DNA of 64,000 nucleotides, from positions 558,001 through 622,000 of the forward strand of contig NZ_JAHBAY010000003.1 in NCBI RefSeq assembly GCF_018499875.1. The letters run 5' to 3'. Numbering within the stretch: the first letter of the stretch is position 1; every line of letters begins with the position of its first letter. The translations under genes were made by a program, and so were the position numbers. The DNA is from Kineosporia corallincola (GTDB lineage Bacteria; Actinomycetota; Actinomycetes; Actinomycetales; Kineosporiaceae). Positions 37,896 to 47,190 of this stretch are shown here, piece after piece. Under the pieces are notes generated by a model. That model had not been told where the DNA came from and did no database searches. It was given only the letters and a program-made list of their open reading frames with translations.

Positions 37896-39275
37896 ATGAG
37901 CACGATGACCAGCAGACTTGCCGATCGTGGGCTGCGGGTGTGGCTGGTCCTGATGCTGCTGGCCGGAGTCGGCCTGGCCGGTGGGTGGATCGCCAAGGCG
38001 CCCTGCGTCGACACCTACCGCCTGGCCTCCGGTCAGGAGGCACTCGACTGGCGGGACGCCCGGCAGTACTCGCTGCACTGCTACTCGGACACGATCCCGT
38101 TGTACGGCGTGGACCATCTGCAAGACGGTTCGCTGCCCTACAAGACCACCTGGACCGATGCCGACGGCACGGTGCGGGCCATGGAGTACCCGGTCGTCAC
38201 CGGGCTGCTCCAGTACGGCGTGATGAAGGTGACGAAGGCCTGGGTCGCGACCACCGGCGACACCCGGCCCGAGGTCGTCGTCTACTTCACGATCATGGCG
38301 ATCGTGCTGGCCGTCTCCTGGCTGGTGGCCGTGGCCTGCACCATCCCGCTGGCGGCGAAGAAGTGGCACGTGGCGCTGATGGCGCTGTCGCCACTGGTGT
38401 TCGTGCACGCGTTCACCAACTTCGACACCCTGGCCGTGGCCCTGTGCTCGGGCGGCATGCTGGCCTGGGCCCGCCGCCGGCCGGTGCTGGCCGGGCTGCT
38501 GCTGGGCGTGGGCGCGGCAGCCAAGCTGTACCCGCTGTTCGTGCTCGGCCCGCTGCTGATCCTCTGCTGGCGCTCCGGCACGATGCGGCCGTGGGTGCGG
38601 GCCACGCTGGCCACGGCCGCCGCCTGGGTGGTGGTCAACGCCCCGTTCGCCCTGCTCTACCCGCGCGGCTGGTGGGAGTTCTTCCGGCTGAACTCGACCC
38701 GCCCGGCCGACCACGACTCGATCTACAACGCGCTCACCACGTTCACCAGCTGGCAGGGGTTCGACGGACCGCTGTACTCCGGCCAGTCGCCGGAGAAGCT
38801 GAACGCCTTCTCGCTGATCGCGTTCCTGGTGCTGTGCCTGGTGATCGGGGTGATCGGCCTGACCGCCCCGCGTCGTCCCCGGTTGGCGTCCCTGCTGTTC
38901 CTGGTGGTCGCCGCGTTCCTGCTGACGAACAAGGTGTGGAGCCCGCAGTACTCGCTGTGGCTGGTGCCGCTGGCCGTGCTGGCCCTGCCCCGGGTGATCC
39001 CGCTGCTGATCTGGATGGGGCTGGACGCCTACCTCTGGTACCCGAGGCTGGGCTACTTCCTCGGCCTGCAAGACCCGGCCCGCGGCAACTCGTCCGAGTA
39101 CTTCCTCACCGTGGTGGTGCTGCGCGACCTGATCGTGGTGGTGATCTGCGCCATGATCGTGCACACGATCTACCGGCCGGAGGCCGATCCGGTGCGCCGT
39201 GCCGGGCTGGACGATCCGGCCTTCGGGCCGGTCGACGACCACCTGCCGGACCGCCGCCTGCTTCCTCAGCGTTGA
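37896..39275 (+). CDS. GT87-like polyprenol-phosphate-dependent glycosyltransferase
   Basis: This 459-residue polytopic membrane protein has about ten hydrophobic helices. After the first helix the sequence has the long extracellular loop DWRDARQYSLHCYSDTIPLYG typical of DUF2029/GT87 mannosyltransferases, later KLYPLFVLGPLLIL and NKVWSPQYSLWL, the latter being a conserved family motif. It probably transfers a sugar from a lipid-linked donor onto a cell-envelope glycan. Sugar and acceptor are unknown. It follows the penicillin-binding protein by 36 bp and has its own leaderless start. The C-terminal ~30 residues are polar and cytosolic. Confidence 0.85.
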   Translation: MSTMTSRLADRGLRVWLVLMLLAGVGLAGGWIAKAPCVDTYRLASGQEALDWRDARQYSLHCYSDTIPLYGVDHLQDGSLPYKTTWTDADGTVRAMEYPVVTGLLQYGVMKVTKAWVATTGDTRPEVVVYFTIMAIVLAVSWLVAVACTIPLAAKKWHVALMALSPLVFVHAFTNFDTLAVALCSGGMLAWARRRPVLAGLLLGVGAAAKLYPLFVLGPLLILCWRSGTMRPWVRATLATAAAWVVVNAPFALLYPRGWWEFFRLNSTRPADHDSIYNALTTFTSWQGFDGPLYSGQSPEKLNAFSLIAFLVLCLVIGVIGLTAPRRPRLASLLFLVVAAFLLTNKVWSPQYSLWLVPLAVLALPRVIPLLIWMGLDAYLWYPRLGYFLGLQDPARGNSSEYFLTVVVLRDLIVVVICAMIVHTIYRPEADPVRRAGLDDPAFGPVDDHLPDRRLLPQR

Positions 39276-39279
39276 CCCC

Positions 39280-39285
39280 TACCCT
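39280..39285 (+). promoter_or_regulatory. Candidate -10 box of leaderless M50-like gene
   Basis: TACCCT (TAnnnT) is followed by 7 nt and ATG 39293; no Shine-Dalgarno sequence is present. Confidence 0.45.
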
Positions 39286-39292
39286 TGGCGGG

Positions 39293-40051
39293 ATGTCAGC
39301 GGTGGACACCACGGATCTCTCCTGGGACAACCTCTCCTGGGACAACCTCTCCTGGGACTCGCTCGGCGACGAACGCGTGCTGGTCATCGTGTTACTGGTC
39401 GCCGCGGTCGTGCTCACCGGCGAGCGCACCACCTGGCACGTGCTGCGCAACGTGGTCACCATCGCGCACGAGGGCGGGCACGCGGTGGCGGCGCTGCTGA
39501 TGGGCCGGGAACTGGCCGGCATCAAGCTGCACTCCGACACCTCCGGCGTCACGCTCTCCCGGGGCAAGCCGCGGGGCCTGGGCATGATCTTCACCGCCGT
39601 CGCCGGCTACCCGGCGCCCTCACTGATCGGCGTCGGGCTGGCGGCGCTGATCGGGCTGGACCGGATCCAGTGGCTGCTCTGGATCGTGGTCGGGCTGCTG
39701 GCGATCCTGCTCACCCAGATCCGCAACGCGTTCGGTCTGCTCACCGTGGTGGGCACCGGGGCCGCGGCGGTCGCGGTGATCGTCTGGGGCAACGACCGCA
39801 CCGCCCTCGGCTTCGCCTGCGCGGTCACCTGGCTGCTGCTGATCGGTGGGCTGCGCGCGGTGATCGAGCTCCAGCGCTCGCGGCGGGCCCAGGGCAGCGG
39901 GCGGCGGGGCGGGCCGCCGGTGACCTCGGACGCCGACCAGCTGGCCTGGCTGAGTCACGTGCCCGGGCTGTTCTGGGTGTGCGTGTTCTTCGCGGTCTCG
40001 GTGATCTCGATCGTGGCCGGCGGCTGGCTGATGCTCAGCTGGAACCCGTGA
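39293..40051 (+). CDS. M50-like membrane metalloprotease
   Basis: This 252-residue integral membrane protein has about six helices. The motif AHEGGHAVAALLMG (His59, Glu60, His63) is the HExxH zinc site of M50B-type intramembrane proteases; a third ligand (usually Asp/Asn in a later helix) is not obvious. The N-terminus carries three tandem copies of LSWDN/LSWDS (15-bp repeats, 39321-39365 region), which is odd for the family. It starts 18 bp after the GT87 gene and could act on an envelope protein. Start chosen by the leaderless -10. Confidence 0.8.
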   Translation: MSAVDTTDLSWDNLSWDNLSWDSLGDERVLVIVLLVAAVVLTGERTTWHVLRNVVTIAHEGGHAVAALLMGRELAGIKLHSDTSGVTLSRGKPRGLGMIFTAVAGYPAPSLIGVGLAALIGLDRIQWLLWIVVGLLAILLTQIRNAFGLLTVVGTGAAAVAVIVWGNDRTALGFACAVTWLLLIGGLRAVIELQRSRRAQGSGRRGGPPVTSDADQLAWLSHVPGLFWVCVFFAVSVISIVAGGWLMLSWNP

Positions 40052-40053
40052 GC

Positions 40054-40075
40054 GGGCCCCTCGTCGTCCACCGTT
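40054..40075 (+). repeat. Copy of dispersed motif downstream of M50 gene
   Basis: GGGCCCCTCGTCGTCCACCG then TT, starting 3 bp after the stop codon. It is single, without an inverted partner, and precedes a separate terminator hairpin. Confidence 0.7.
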
Positions 40076-40090
40076 GGTGCCATCGCCTTA

Positions 40091-40121
40091 CCCCGGCCGG
40101 GTGATCTGCACCCGGCCGGGG
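40091..40121. terminator. Bidirectional terminator
   Basis: A perfect 13-bp stem (40091-40103 with 40109-40121, loop ATCTG) lies between the convergent M50 and SRPBCC genes. Confidence 0.8.
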
Positions 40122-40130
40122 ACGGCGCGC

Positions 40131-40577
40131 TCAGAGGCAGACGCGACCGAAGTCGTCGAGCCGGTGCTCCCACTGGTCCTGCATCGTCTGCCGCAGGGCT
40201 GCCTGGAGGCCCTCGTGCCACAGGCGCAGCCGGGTTCCGCCGGCCACCGGCGTGAGGTCGATCTCCACCAGGCTGGTGTCCTGGTCCAGGCCGGAGTGCC
40301 AGGTGAGCCGCAGCTGCTCCAGCGGGTGAAAGCTGCGCACGATCCCGCCGTCGCCCTCCTCGTTGAGGTAACCCTGGCCACTTCCCAGCAGCACGGCGCC
40401 CTGACCGAGCCAGATCTGCGTGCCCTCCGGGCTGACCAGCGCCTGCCAGACGTGACCAGCGCTACCCGGAAAGATCTTGCGCACGAAGACCAGACGATCG
40501 TGGGGGACGTCGTCCTCGTCGACGACCGCCGGGGGAAGGCCGGCCTCCACGCGTCCCAACTGTACGAATGCGGACAT
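40131..40577 (-). CDS. SRPBCC/AHSA1-like domain protein
   Basis: This 148-residue soluble protein has the START/SRPBCC pattern: VRKIFPGSAGHVWQALVSPEGTQIWLG near the start, then TWHSGLDQDTSLVEIDLTP and GTRLRLWHEGL, ending with a long helix. It likely binds a hydrophobic ligand or protein partner; function is unknown. ATG 40577 follows GAGGGGG. It is divergent from the PRPP synthetase gene; the 178-bp gap contains their promoters, but I could not define them. Confidence 0.8.
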   Translation of the reverse strand: MSAFVQLGRVEAGLPPAVVDEDDVPHDRLVFVRKIFPGSAGHVWQALVSPEGTQIWLGQGAVLLGSGQGYLNEEGDGGIVRSFHPLEQLRLTWHSGLDQDTSLVEIDLTPVAGGTRLRLWHEGLQAALRQTMQDQWEHRLDDFGRVCL

Positions 40578-40755
40578 GTAGCCCCCTCGAAAGCAGCCAT
40601 ACCGACTCGGCACCCCCTCCCCGAGCCGGAGGGGCCGCATGCGGTCTTCGTCGATTCACCGTCGGCCAGGAGAGTGGGTGCTTCAATCCCCCAAAAGCCT
40701 GTCGGACGAAAAGTCTGGGAACATGGCGGCAACACCCCCGCGAGAGGTACCACTG

Positions 40756-41748
40756 GTGAACACTGTTTCGATACAGAGCCGGAAGACGCTCCAGGTCTTC
40801 TCCGGTCGTGCATACCCTGAGCTGGCCGAGGAGATCGTCAAGTATCTCGACGTGAGCCTGACGCCCCAGTCGGCCTACGAGTTCGCCAACGGCGAGATCT
40901 TCGTCCGGTTCGAGGAGTCGGTGCGAGGTGCGGACGCCTTCGTGGTGCAGTCGTGCGGCGCGGGCATCAACACCTGGGTGATGGAGACCCTGATCATGGT
41001 CGACGCGCTCAAGCGTGCCTCGGCCGACCGGATCACCGTCGTGCTCCCGTTCTACCCGTACGCCCGGCAGGACAAGAAGCACAAGGGCCGCGAGCCGATC
41101 TCGGCCCGGCTGATCGCCGACCTGCTGCACACGGCCGGCGCCGACCGTCTGATGACGGTCGACCTGCACACCGACCAGACCCAGGGCTTCTTCGACGGCC
41201 CGGTCGACCACCTGTTCGCCATGCGGCTGCTCGCCGACCACGTGGCGGAGAAGTACAAGGGGGAGCAGATCACCGTGGTCGCGCCGGACTCCGGTCGCGT
41301 CCGGGTGGCCGAGCGCTGGGCCGACCGGCTGGGGGGTGCGCCGCTGGCCTTCATCCACAAGACCCGCGACCCGCGCATGCCCAACCAGGTCGTCACCAAC
41401 CGGGTGGTCGGTGACGTCGAGGGCCGCACCTGTGTGCTGGTCGACGACATGATCGACACCGGTGGCACGATCACCAAGGCGGCCACGAAGCTGTTCGAGG
41501 CCGGCGCGAAAGACGTGATCATCGCCGCCACCCACGGCATCCTGTCCGACCCGGCGATCGACCGGCTGCGTGAGTGCGGGGCCACCGAGATCGTACTCAC
41601 CAACACGCTGCCGATCCCGGCCGACCGGCTGCTGCCGAACTTCACCGTGCTCTCGATCGCCCCGCTGATCGCCCAGGCGATCCACGAGGTGTTCGAAGAC
41701 GGTTCGGTCACCTCGCTGTTCAGCACCGACGAGGAGCCCGCCGACTGA
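40756..41748 (+). CDS. prs: Ribose-phosphate pyrophosphokinase
   Basis: This roughly 330-residue cytosolic enzyme makes PRPP from ribose-5-phosphate and ATP for nucleotide, histidine and tryptophan synthesis. It shows FSGRAYPELAEEI, FANGEIFVRFEESVRG, the ATP loop PYARQDKKHKGREPI, VDLHTDQTQGFF and the PRPP-binding VLVDDMIDTGGTI. The GTG at 40756 has GAGAGG upstream; an in-frame ATG at 40723 is an alternative. A hairpin terminator follows the gene. Confidence 0.93.
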   Translation: MNTVSIQSRKTLQVFSGRAYPELAEEIVKYLDVSLTPQSAYEFANGEIFVRFEESVRGADAFVVQSCGAGINTWVMETLIMVDALKRASADRITVVLPFYPYARQDKKHKGREPISARLIADLLHTAGADRLMTVDLHTDQTQGFFDGPVDHLFAMRLLADHVAEKYKGEQITVVAPDSGRVRVAERWADRLGGAPLAFIHKTRDPRMPNQVVTNRVVGDVEGRTCVLVDDMIDTGGTITKAATKLFEAGAKDVIIAATHGILSDPAIDRLRECGATEIVLTNTLPIPADRLLPNFTVLSIAPLIAQAIHEVFEDGSVTSLFSTDEEPAD

Positions 41749-41768
41749 TCGGTGGACGACGACGGGCC
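41749..41768 (-). repeat. Copy of dispersed motif after prs
   Basis: The minus strand reads GGCCCGTCGTCGTCCACCGA. It starts directly after the prs stop codon. Confidence 0.6.
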
Positions 41769-41791
41769 GCGCGCCCGTCCCGTCCTTCTCT

Positions 41792-41834
41792 CGCATGTCG
41801 CCGTCCGGGCCGTCCCCCGAGACGGCGACATGCG
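41792..41834 (+). terminator. Terminator of prs
   Basis: A perfect 14-bp inverted repeat (41792-41805 with 41821-41834, 15-nt loop) is followed by TTTG. Confidence 0.82.
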
Positions 41835-41949
41835 TTTGCCCCGGTCGAGGGAGCAAGCTCGGCGGCGTCACCGCTGCGCGTGGAGGGGGAACGGCGGCGT
41901 GCCGGTATCCCCTGCCCGCGGGCCTCCGCCTCGCGTCCCCGGGATCCGC

Positions 41950-44337
41950 ATGTCCTCCTCGCCCGCTCTCCCCTCCCCCGCCGAACCCTCCTCGCCCTCG
42001 CCCAGACCCCGGCCGAACCGCCGGCGCCGGGCCGTGCAGCTGCTGGTGGCCGTGGCGCTGCTGCCCGCCACCAGCCTGGGCCCGGCCGCGCTGCGGGCCC
42101 GCGCCGACGACGCCCCGATCCGGATCCCGCTGCACACCGGCGTCGCCCCGGTGACGCTGCTCGGGGTCTCGCCGGCCGGCCTGGCGGTGAGCCAGGGCGA
42201 GCCGGACGCCGACCCGGCGGCCGGGCGCACCGTGTTCTCCGGGGCCTGGGGCAAGCCGCTGGTGCCCCGCCCGCAGGCCGCGGCCCGGGCCGTCGGCGTC
42301 GCCCTGACCGGCACCACGCTGGCCTACAGCGAGCCGACGTCGACCGCCCCCGGCACCGCCGACGGCTGGGACGTGCCGCACCGGCTGGACATCCTGACCG
42401 GGCTGGACACCACCGACGTGCCCGGTGAGAGGCCGGGCAGCCCGGAGTTCGCCGACGGCTGGCTGGTGACCGAGCTGCCCTCGTACCTGAGCAGCCCGAT
42501 CGTCTACCACCCGCTGAGCGGGAGCAGCCGCACGGTGTGGAGCCCGGACGCCCGGCAGCTGGTGGCGCTGGACGCGGCCGCCGACGGCCTGCTGGTGGCC
42601 TACCAGGAGTACCTGCCCGGCGACACGAACTGGCACCCGTCCGGGCCTTTCGCGCTCGACCTGATCGACCTGGCCTCCGGGCAGAGCCGCCGGATCACCC
42701 GCGGCGACGAACGCATCCAGCAGGTCGCGCTGTCCGCCGAACGGATCGCCTGGTTCACCGACGGCGGCGACGTGTGGAGCGCGGCCCGCTCCGGCGGCAC
42801 CCCGGCGAGCGCGAGGGCGGCCGCGGACGGCGTGCGGGTGCTGAACCCGCGGATCGCCGGTGACGGCACGATCGGCTACCTGACGGCCCGCTCCGCCGAG
42901 GGCCCGGTGACGGGCCTGCGGCTGGTGCGCAGGGGCCGGGTCACCGACGTGGCGGTACCGCCGGGCAGCTCCGGCCTGGACGCACTGGACGACGACTTCT
43001 ACACGGCCTCAGGCGGTTCCGCGTCGGTGGCCGGGGTGTACCGGGTGCCCGCGACCGGGCGGACGGCGGAACGGGTGGCCGCCCTGCCGCGGCCCGAGCG
43101 GGAGGTGACGAACTGGGCGTTCGACCAGGGTGTGCTGCGCTACCTCGACCGGACCGGGGCCGAGCCGGACCGGCTGGCGCTGTGGACCCGGCGGGTGAAC
43201 GACGCCGACGGCACCCCGGCCGTGGCCGCGGAGAGCGCCGACCCGGTATGGCTGCGTGACCTGACCCGGGGTGAGCAGAACCCGCAGATGTCGTTCGACG
43301 CCGGGCGCGGCGCGGTGCCCAGCCAGAAGCACCTGATCACCTGGGACCTGCTGGACCGCAATCGGAAGACCGGTGTGGCGGTGGAGCAGACACCGGTGCC
43401 GGACGGCAGCGGCGGGCTGGTGCACCGGCCCGGCACACCGCTGGTCTCGGGGGCCTACGTGCTGCTCAGCGGACTGGTGTACCGCAGCGACGGCGCCGTG
43501 GTGCACACCGAGCCGGACGCCGCCCGGCAGGCCGGGCAGGACGCGCTCTTCGGGTCGCGCCTGGTCTACGGTCAGCTGGCGGACCGGGGTGCGGGCGAGG
43601 TCTGGTCGGTGGACACGGAGAACCCCGAACCGTACCGGCTGCACTCCGAGGCCGGCTGCGACCGGGCGCCGGAAACCGCCGTCTGGGGCGGGCTCTCGGC
43701 CTGGTCCAGTTGCGACGCGCGTACCGTGACGATCGGCCGGGTGACCGGTGGCGGCACGCCGCGCTCGGTGCCGAGCGGTCTCACCGGCGCCCCGGCGGAC
43801 CTCGGGCTGACGATGCACGGCACCGCGCTGGGCTGGGTGGCGGACGGCCGGGCGTACCTGCTCGACCTGTCGAAGGCCGGCAGCAGCCCGGTGCGGCTGG
43901 ACGGGCAGACCCGGCGGATGGTGATCGACGGCCGCAGCGTGGTGCGTGAGGTGCACCGCGAGAACGCCGTGCCGGCCACGGTTCTCCAGGTCGAGCCGTT
44001 GCCGTTCACCTCCCGCCCGTCGCTATTGCTGACCGGCCGGCAGGCCCGGCTCGGCTTCACCCCGGACGGCGACGGCAGGAACGACACCTGGACCGCGCAG
44101 TTCGACACCACCGCGCCGCTGAGCACCGCGTCGCTGCGGTTCGTCTCGGCCCGCAGTGGTGTGCCGGCCCGCACCCTGACCACGAAAAAGGTGACGGACG
44201 GCTCGATCCGGCTGGTCTGGACCGGCCGCACCAGCACCGGCCGGAAGGCGCCGAAGGGCCCGTACCGGTGGACGCTGACCGCCCGCGACACCACCGGCCG
44301 CCGGCTGACCGCGAGCGGGACGGTCGAGATCGGCTGA
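41950..44337 (+). CDS. Secreted beta-propeller-like protein with FlgD-Ig-like C-terminus (paralogue A)
   Basis: This roughly 795-residue protein starts with a basic region (RPRPNRRRR) and a hydrophobic signal segment ending about residue 52. A long beta-rich part follows, with repeated short modules such as GVAPVTLLGVSPAGLAV and LDGQTRRMVIDGRSVV, resembling a WD40/TolB-like propeller. The C-terminal ~100 residues have LGFTPDGDGRNDTW, a calcium-loop-like motif that begins FlgD-type Ig domains, and end WTLTARDTTGRRLTASGT. It is probably an extracellular or wall-attached protein; the function is not recognised. A closely related gene follows 180 bp downstream. Confidence 0.8.
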   Translation: MSSSPALPSPAEPSSPSPRPRPNRRRRAVQLLVAVALLPATSLGPAALRARADDAPIRIPLHTGVAPVTLLGVSPAGLAVSQGEPDADPAAGRTVFSGAWGKPLVPRPQAAARAVGVALTGTTLAYSEPTSTAPGTADGWDVPHRLDILTGLDTTDVPGERPGSPEFADGWLVTELPSYLSSPIVYHPLSGSSRTVWSPDARQLVALDAAADGLLVAYQEYLPGDTNWHPSGPFALDLIDLASGQSRRITRGDERIQQVALSAERIAWFTDGGDVWSAARSGGTPASARAAADGVRVLNPRIAGDGTIGYLTARSAEGPVTGLRLVRRGRVTDVAVPPGSSGLDALDDDFYTASGGSASVAGVYRVPATGRTAERVAALPRPEREVTNWAFDQGVLRYLDRTGAEPDRLALWTRRVNDADGTPAVAAESADPVWLRDLTRGEQNPQMSFDAGRGAVPSQKHLITWDLLDRNRKTGVAVEQTPVPDGSGGLVHRPGTPLVSGAYVLLSGLVYRSDGAVVHTEPDAARQAGQDALFGSRLVYGQLADRGAGEVWSVDTENPEPYRLHSEAGCDRAPETAVWGGLSAWSSCDARTVTIGRVTGGGTPRSVPSGLTGAPADLGLTMHGTALGWVADGRAYLLDLSKAGSSPVRLDGQTRRMVIDGRSVVREVHRENAVPATVLQVEPLPFTSRPSLLLTGRQARLGFTPDGDGRNDTWTAQFDTTAPLSTASLRFVSARSGVPARTLTTKKVTDGSIRLVWTGRTSTGRKAPKGPYRWTLTARDTTGRRLTASGTVEIG

Positions 44338-44344
44338 GCCGCAG

Positions 44345-44381
44345 GGTGGTGCCGGTCGCGACGAAGGGGGCGGGCACCACC
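44345..44381 (+). terminator. Possible terminator between the paralogues
   Basis: A perfect 9-bp stem (44345-44353 with 44373-44381, 19-nt loop) starts 7 nt after the stop of paralogue A. Confidence 0.5.
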
Positions 44382-44517
44382 AGATCCGGCGCGTCCCGGC
44401 CAATTGTGGACGGCGACGGCCCTTCCGCGCGCGGCCCGCTCCCCCCGGCCGGGGCCCGCGCGGGCCCACGGGCCCAGATGCGTGCATCCCCCCGCCGACG
44501 CCGGGCACGATGCCCGG

Positions 44518-47190
44518 ATGACGACGAGGCCAGTGGGTGAGGCGGGGCTGACCGTCCGTCAGCGCACCGCGCCGGACCTGGAGGTGCAGGGCGACACCGG
44601 GGACGTCGTCGGGGACGTCGGTGCGGACACCGCCGGGGAGCTCGGTGGGGAGGCCGGCGCAGGTGTCGGCGCAGACGCCGTCGCGGTAGCCACCGAGGAC
44701 GTCACCCGAGGCACCGACGGGGACGTCGCCGGAGACGTCACCGTCGATCTCGCCGGACACCTCGCCGTCACGCCGGGAATCACCGTCACACCGGAAAACC
44801 CGATCCCCCCAGGATCTTCCGCCAGCGCGGCCGTCCCTCCCGCCTCTGCCACGGACGTCCACCTCCGCGTCCCGCACACCGAGCCCTCCCCCCACATCGA
44901 GACCTCTCCCACCGAGCCCTCCCACACCTCATCCCTCCACACCGCGTCCCCCCACACAGCGCCCTCCCACACCGAGACTCCACACACAGCGCCCTCCCAC
45001 ACCGCGCCCCCACACGCAGCCCCCTCCCGCACCGCGCCCTCCCACACCGCGCCCCCACCGACAGCGCCCCCAGAAGCCGCACCCTCCCGATCATTCGTCC
45101 CCCGTAGCTGGCTGTTGCCCGGTGCGATGGCGCTCTCCCTCCTGCTGACCGGGGCGGTCAGCCCACCGGGCGGGACCGGCGAGCCGGTGCGTACCCGGGC
45201 CCAGGCGCTGGTCGAACGCACCGTGCGGCCCCCCGCCACGCTGCCACTGGCCGGGCACCCGGCGTCCACCCCGGTCCGGCTGATCGGGGCGTCGGAGGAG
45301 GGGGTAGCGATCTGGCAGGGGGCGCCGGCCGGGAGCGGGGCCGCGCCGACCGTCTACACCGGGGCCCTGACCAGCCGTGACGGTACCCTGCGCCTCACCG
45401 CCCGGCCGGGAGCCGGGGTGGGCACGCGGCCGGACTCGCTGATCCGGCTGAGCGTGGCCGGGCCGGTCCTGGCCTGGTACGAGCTGGGCGGTGAGAAGGC
45501 CGCCTACCCGCAGGAGAAGCGGATCGACCTGGCCGGCGGCCGGGACGTGACGGCGGACCGGGCCCGCTCGCTGGCGGTGCGTGAGCGACCACAGGGCGGG
45601 GCGGCAACCACGCCCTACACGCAGATCGAGCCCGGCGGGCTGCCGACCGCGGCCCCCCGAGGACGCTGGCTGCGGTTCGCCGAGGTCTCGGCCCGGTTCA
45701 CCACCTACCGCGGCCGCTGGGTGCTGGAGCACGAGCAGGCCGGCTCCCGCGTCGTCCACCGGGTGACCCTGCCCGCCGGGGTGACCGCGGACTCCGGCCT
45801 GGACGCCGTCGGCGACCGGCTCTACACCGTGTCGGGCGGCGCCCGGCCGGCGGTCTACGTGGTGCAGGGCCGCTCGGTGACGAAGGTCGCCGACGTCCCC
45901 GCCGCCCGCTACCCGGTGAGCTCGTTCGCCCTCTCGGCCGGCTCGATCCACTACACCGACCAGTCCGTGCGGCGTTCCGCGGTGTTCGGTGCCCCCGTGG
46001 TCACCGGCGGCGGCACGATCTCCCTGGGCCCCTCGACCGCGCTCGGGCAGCGCGCGGGCGGTTCGCCGTCCATGGTTCCGATCGCCTTCTCGGCGGGCCG
46101 TGGCGTGCTGGCCGCACCCGGTGTGCCACGCCAGTGGCAGCTGCTCGACGGCGGGCGCACCACGGCGGTGATCGCCCAGCGTCCGGTCGAGGTCGGTGGG
46201 CAGGAGCGCTTCGTGGACGACCGCTCCCCGGCCGTCTCCGGCGCCTACACGCTGGTCGGCGGTCAGGTGTTCCGCCCGGACGGAGAGCTGCTGTGGAGCG
46301 AGCCGGGCGCCGCGGCGGTGGCCGGGCAGGACGCGCTGTACGGCTCCGAGGTGGTCTACTCGGTGCCCGCGGGCGGGCAGGACGCGGACGGGAACGACCT
46401 GGCCGGGGTCTGGTCGGTGAACGCCGAGCGGGCCCTGCCGATCCGGCTCGACACCCGGGCCTGCGAGCGGGCGCCCGAGGTGGCGGTCTGGGCCGGGACG
46501 GCGGCCTGGGCCAACTGCGACGCGAGCCGCGTCACCGTGCAGAACCTGCGCACCGGTGAGCAGCGTGAGGTGGACACCGGGCTGGGCCTGATCGTCGGTT
46601 CGCCCGCCTCCCCGATCACCGGCCTGACCCTGCGCGAGGGGGTGCTGGCCTGGCGCGACGGCGAGGCCCTGACCCTGCTGGACCTCTCCGACCCGGACTC
46701 GGCGCCGGTCGTGCTGCCCGGCGCCACCGGTGCGTTCTCGCTGGACGGCAGCCTGGTGGCGCGGCGTGTGCGGACCACGGCGGGGGCGGGCCGGGTGGTC
46801 GTCGACCGGCTGCCGTTCGCGGTGGACCTGCGGCCCCGGATGGTCTCGGCCGCGGCCCCGCTCGGGTTCACCCCGAACGGCGACGGCGAGTTCGACAAGT
46901 GGCAGCCGCAGTTCGACGTGACCCGGCCGGTGCGGGGGGCCAGGCTGCGCGTGCTGGCCCCGTCGGGCCGGGTGGTGCGCACCTTCCGGGTGGCCGGTGA
47001 CCTGCGCGGCGTCAGCTGGGACGGGCGTTCGGGCAGCGGGCGCCGGCTGCCGGTCGGGCAGTACGAGTGGGAGCTGACCGCCACCGCCGTGGACGGCTCG
47101 GGCACGCTCACCTCGGCGGAGAGTGACACCCGGCCGCGGGGCACGATCGAGATCAGCTCGGTGGTGCACGCACGAGCCGGGGCCCGATAA
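44518..47190 (+). CDS. Secreted beta-propeller-like protein with repeat-rich N-terminus (paralogue B)
   Basis: Up to ~890 residues. From about residue 200 on it parallels paralogue A: a hydrophobic segment WLLPGAMALSLLLTGAVS, a beta-rich propeller-like body and a C-terminal LGFTPNGDGEFDKW domain ending GQYEWELTATAVDG. Before the membrane segment lies a ~195-residue low-complexity stretch. It is first Gly/Asp/Val/Ala-rich (GDVVGDVGADTAGEL), then a Pro/Ser/His/Thr repeat (APSHTAPPHAAPSRTAPSHT) with a 36-bp period. If translated, this would be a long cytosolic tail on a signal anchor. The true start could be later, for example ATG 45127, making an ordinary signal peptide. Confidence 0.75.
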   Translation: MTTRPVGEAGLTVRQRTAPDLEVQGDTGDVVGDVGADTAGELGGEAGAGVGADAVAVATEDVTRGTDGDVAGDVTVDLAGHLAVTPGITVTPENPIPPGSSASAAVPPASATDVHLRVPHTEPSPHIETSPTEPSHTSSLHTASPHTAPSHTETPHTAPSHTAPPHAAPSRTAPSHTAPPPTAPPEAAPSRSFVPRSWLLPGAMALSLLLTGAVSPPGGTGEPVRTRAQALVERTVRPPATLPLAGHPASTPVRLIGASEEGVAIWQGAPAGSGAAPTVYTGALTSRDGTLRLTARPGAGVGTRPDSLIRLSVAGPVLAWYELGGEKAAYPQEKRIDLAGGRDVTADRARSLAVRERPQGGAATTPYTQIEPGGLPTAAPRGRWLRFAEVSARFTTYRGRWVLEHEQAGSRVVHRVTLPAGVTADSGLDAVGDRLYTVSGGARPAVYVVQGRSVTKVADVPAARYPVSSFALSAGSIHYTDQSVRRSAVFGAPVVTGGGTISLGPSTALGQRAGGSPSMVPIAFSAGRGVLAAPGVPRQWQLLDGGRTTAVIAQRPVEVGGQERFVDDRSPAVSGAYTLVGGQVFRPDGELLWSEPGAAAVAGQDALYGSEVVYSVPAGGQDADGNDLAGVWSVNAERALPIRLDTRACERAPEVAVWAGTAAWANCDASRVTVQNLRTGEQREVDTGLGLIVGSPASPITGLTLREGVLAWRDGEALTLLDLSDPDSAPVVLPGATGAFSLDGSLVARRVRTTAGAGRVVVDRLPFAVDLRPRMVSAAAPLGFTPNGDGEFDKWQPQFDVTRPVRGARLRVLAPSGRVVRTFRVAGDLRGVSWDGRSGSGRRLPVGQYEWELTATAVDGSGTLTSAESDTRPRGTIEISSVVHARAGAR

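Noticed and set aside
41752-41949. N-terminal extension of paralogue A upstream of 41950
   Set aside because: It would include the prs terminator hairpin and an Arg-rich nonsense stretch; a basic plus hydrophobic signal segment starts properly after 41950.
44404-44425. Further copy of the dispersed motif
   Set aside because: TTGTGGACGGCGACGGCC shares only part of the core and is too diverged to count with confidence.
45091-47169. 692-codon antisense frame opposite paralogue B
   Set aside because: Same GC artefact; no start signal or recognisable domain.
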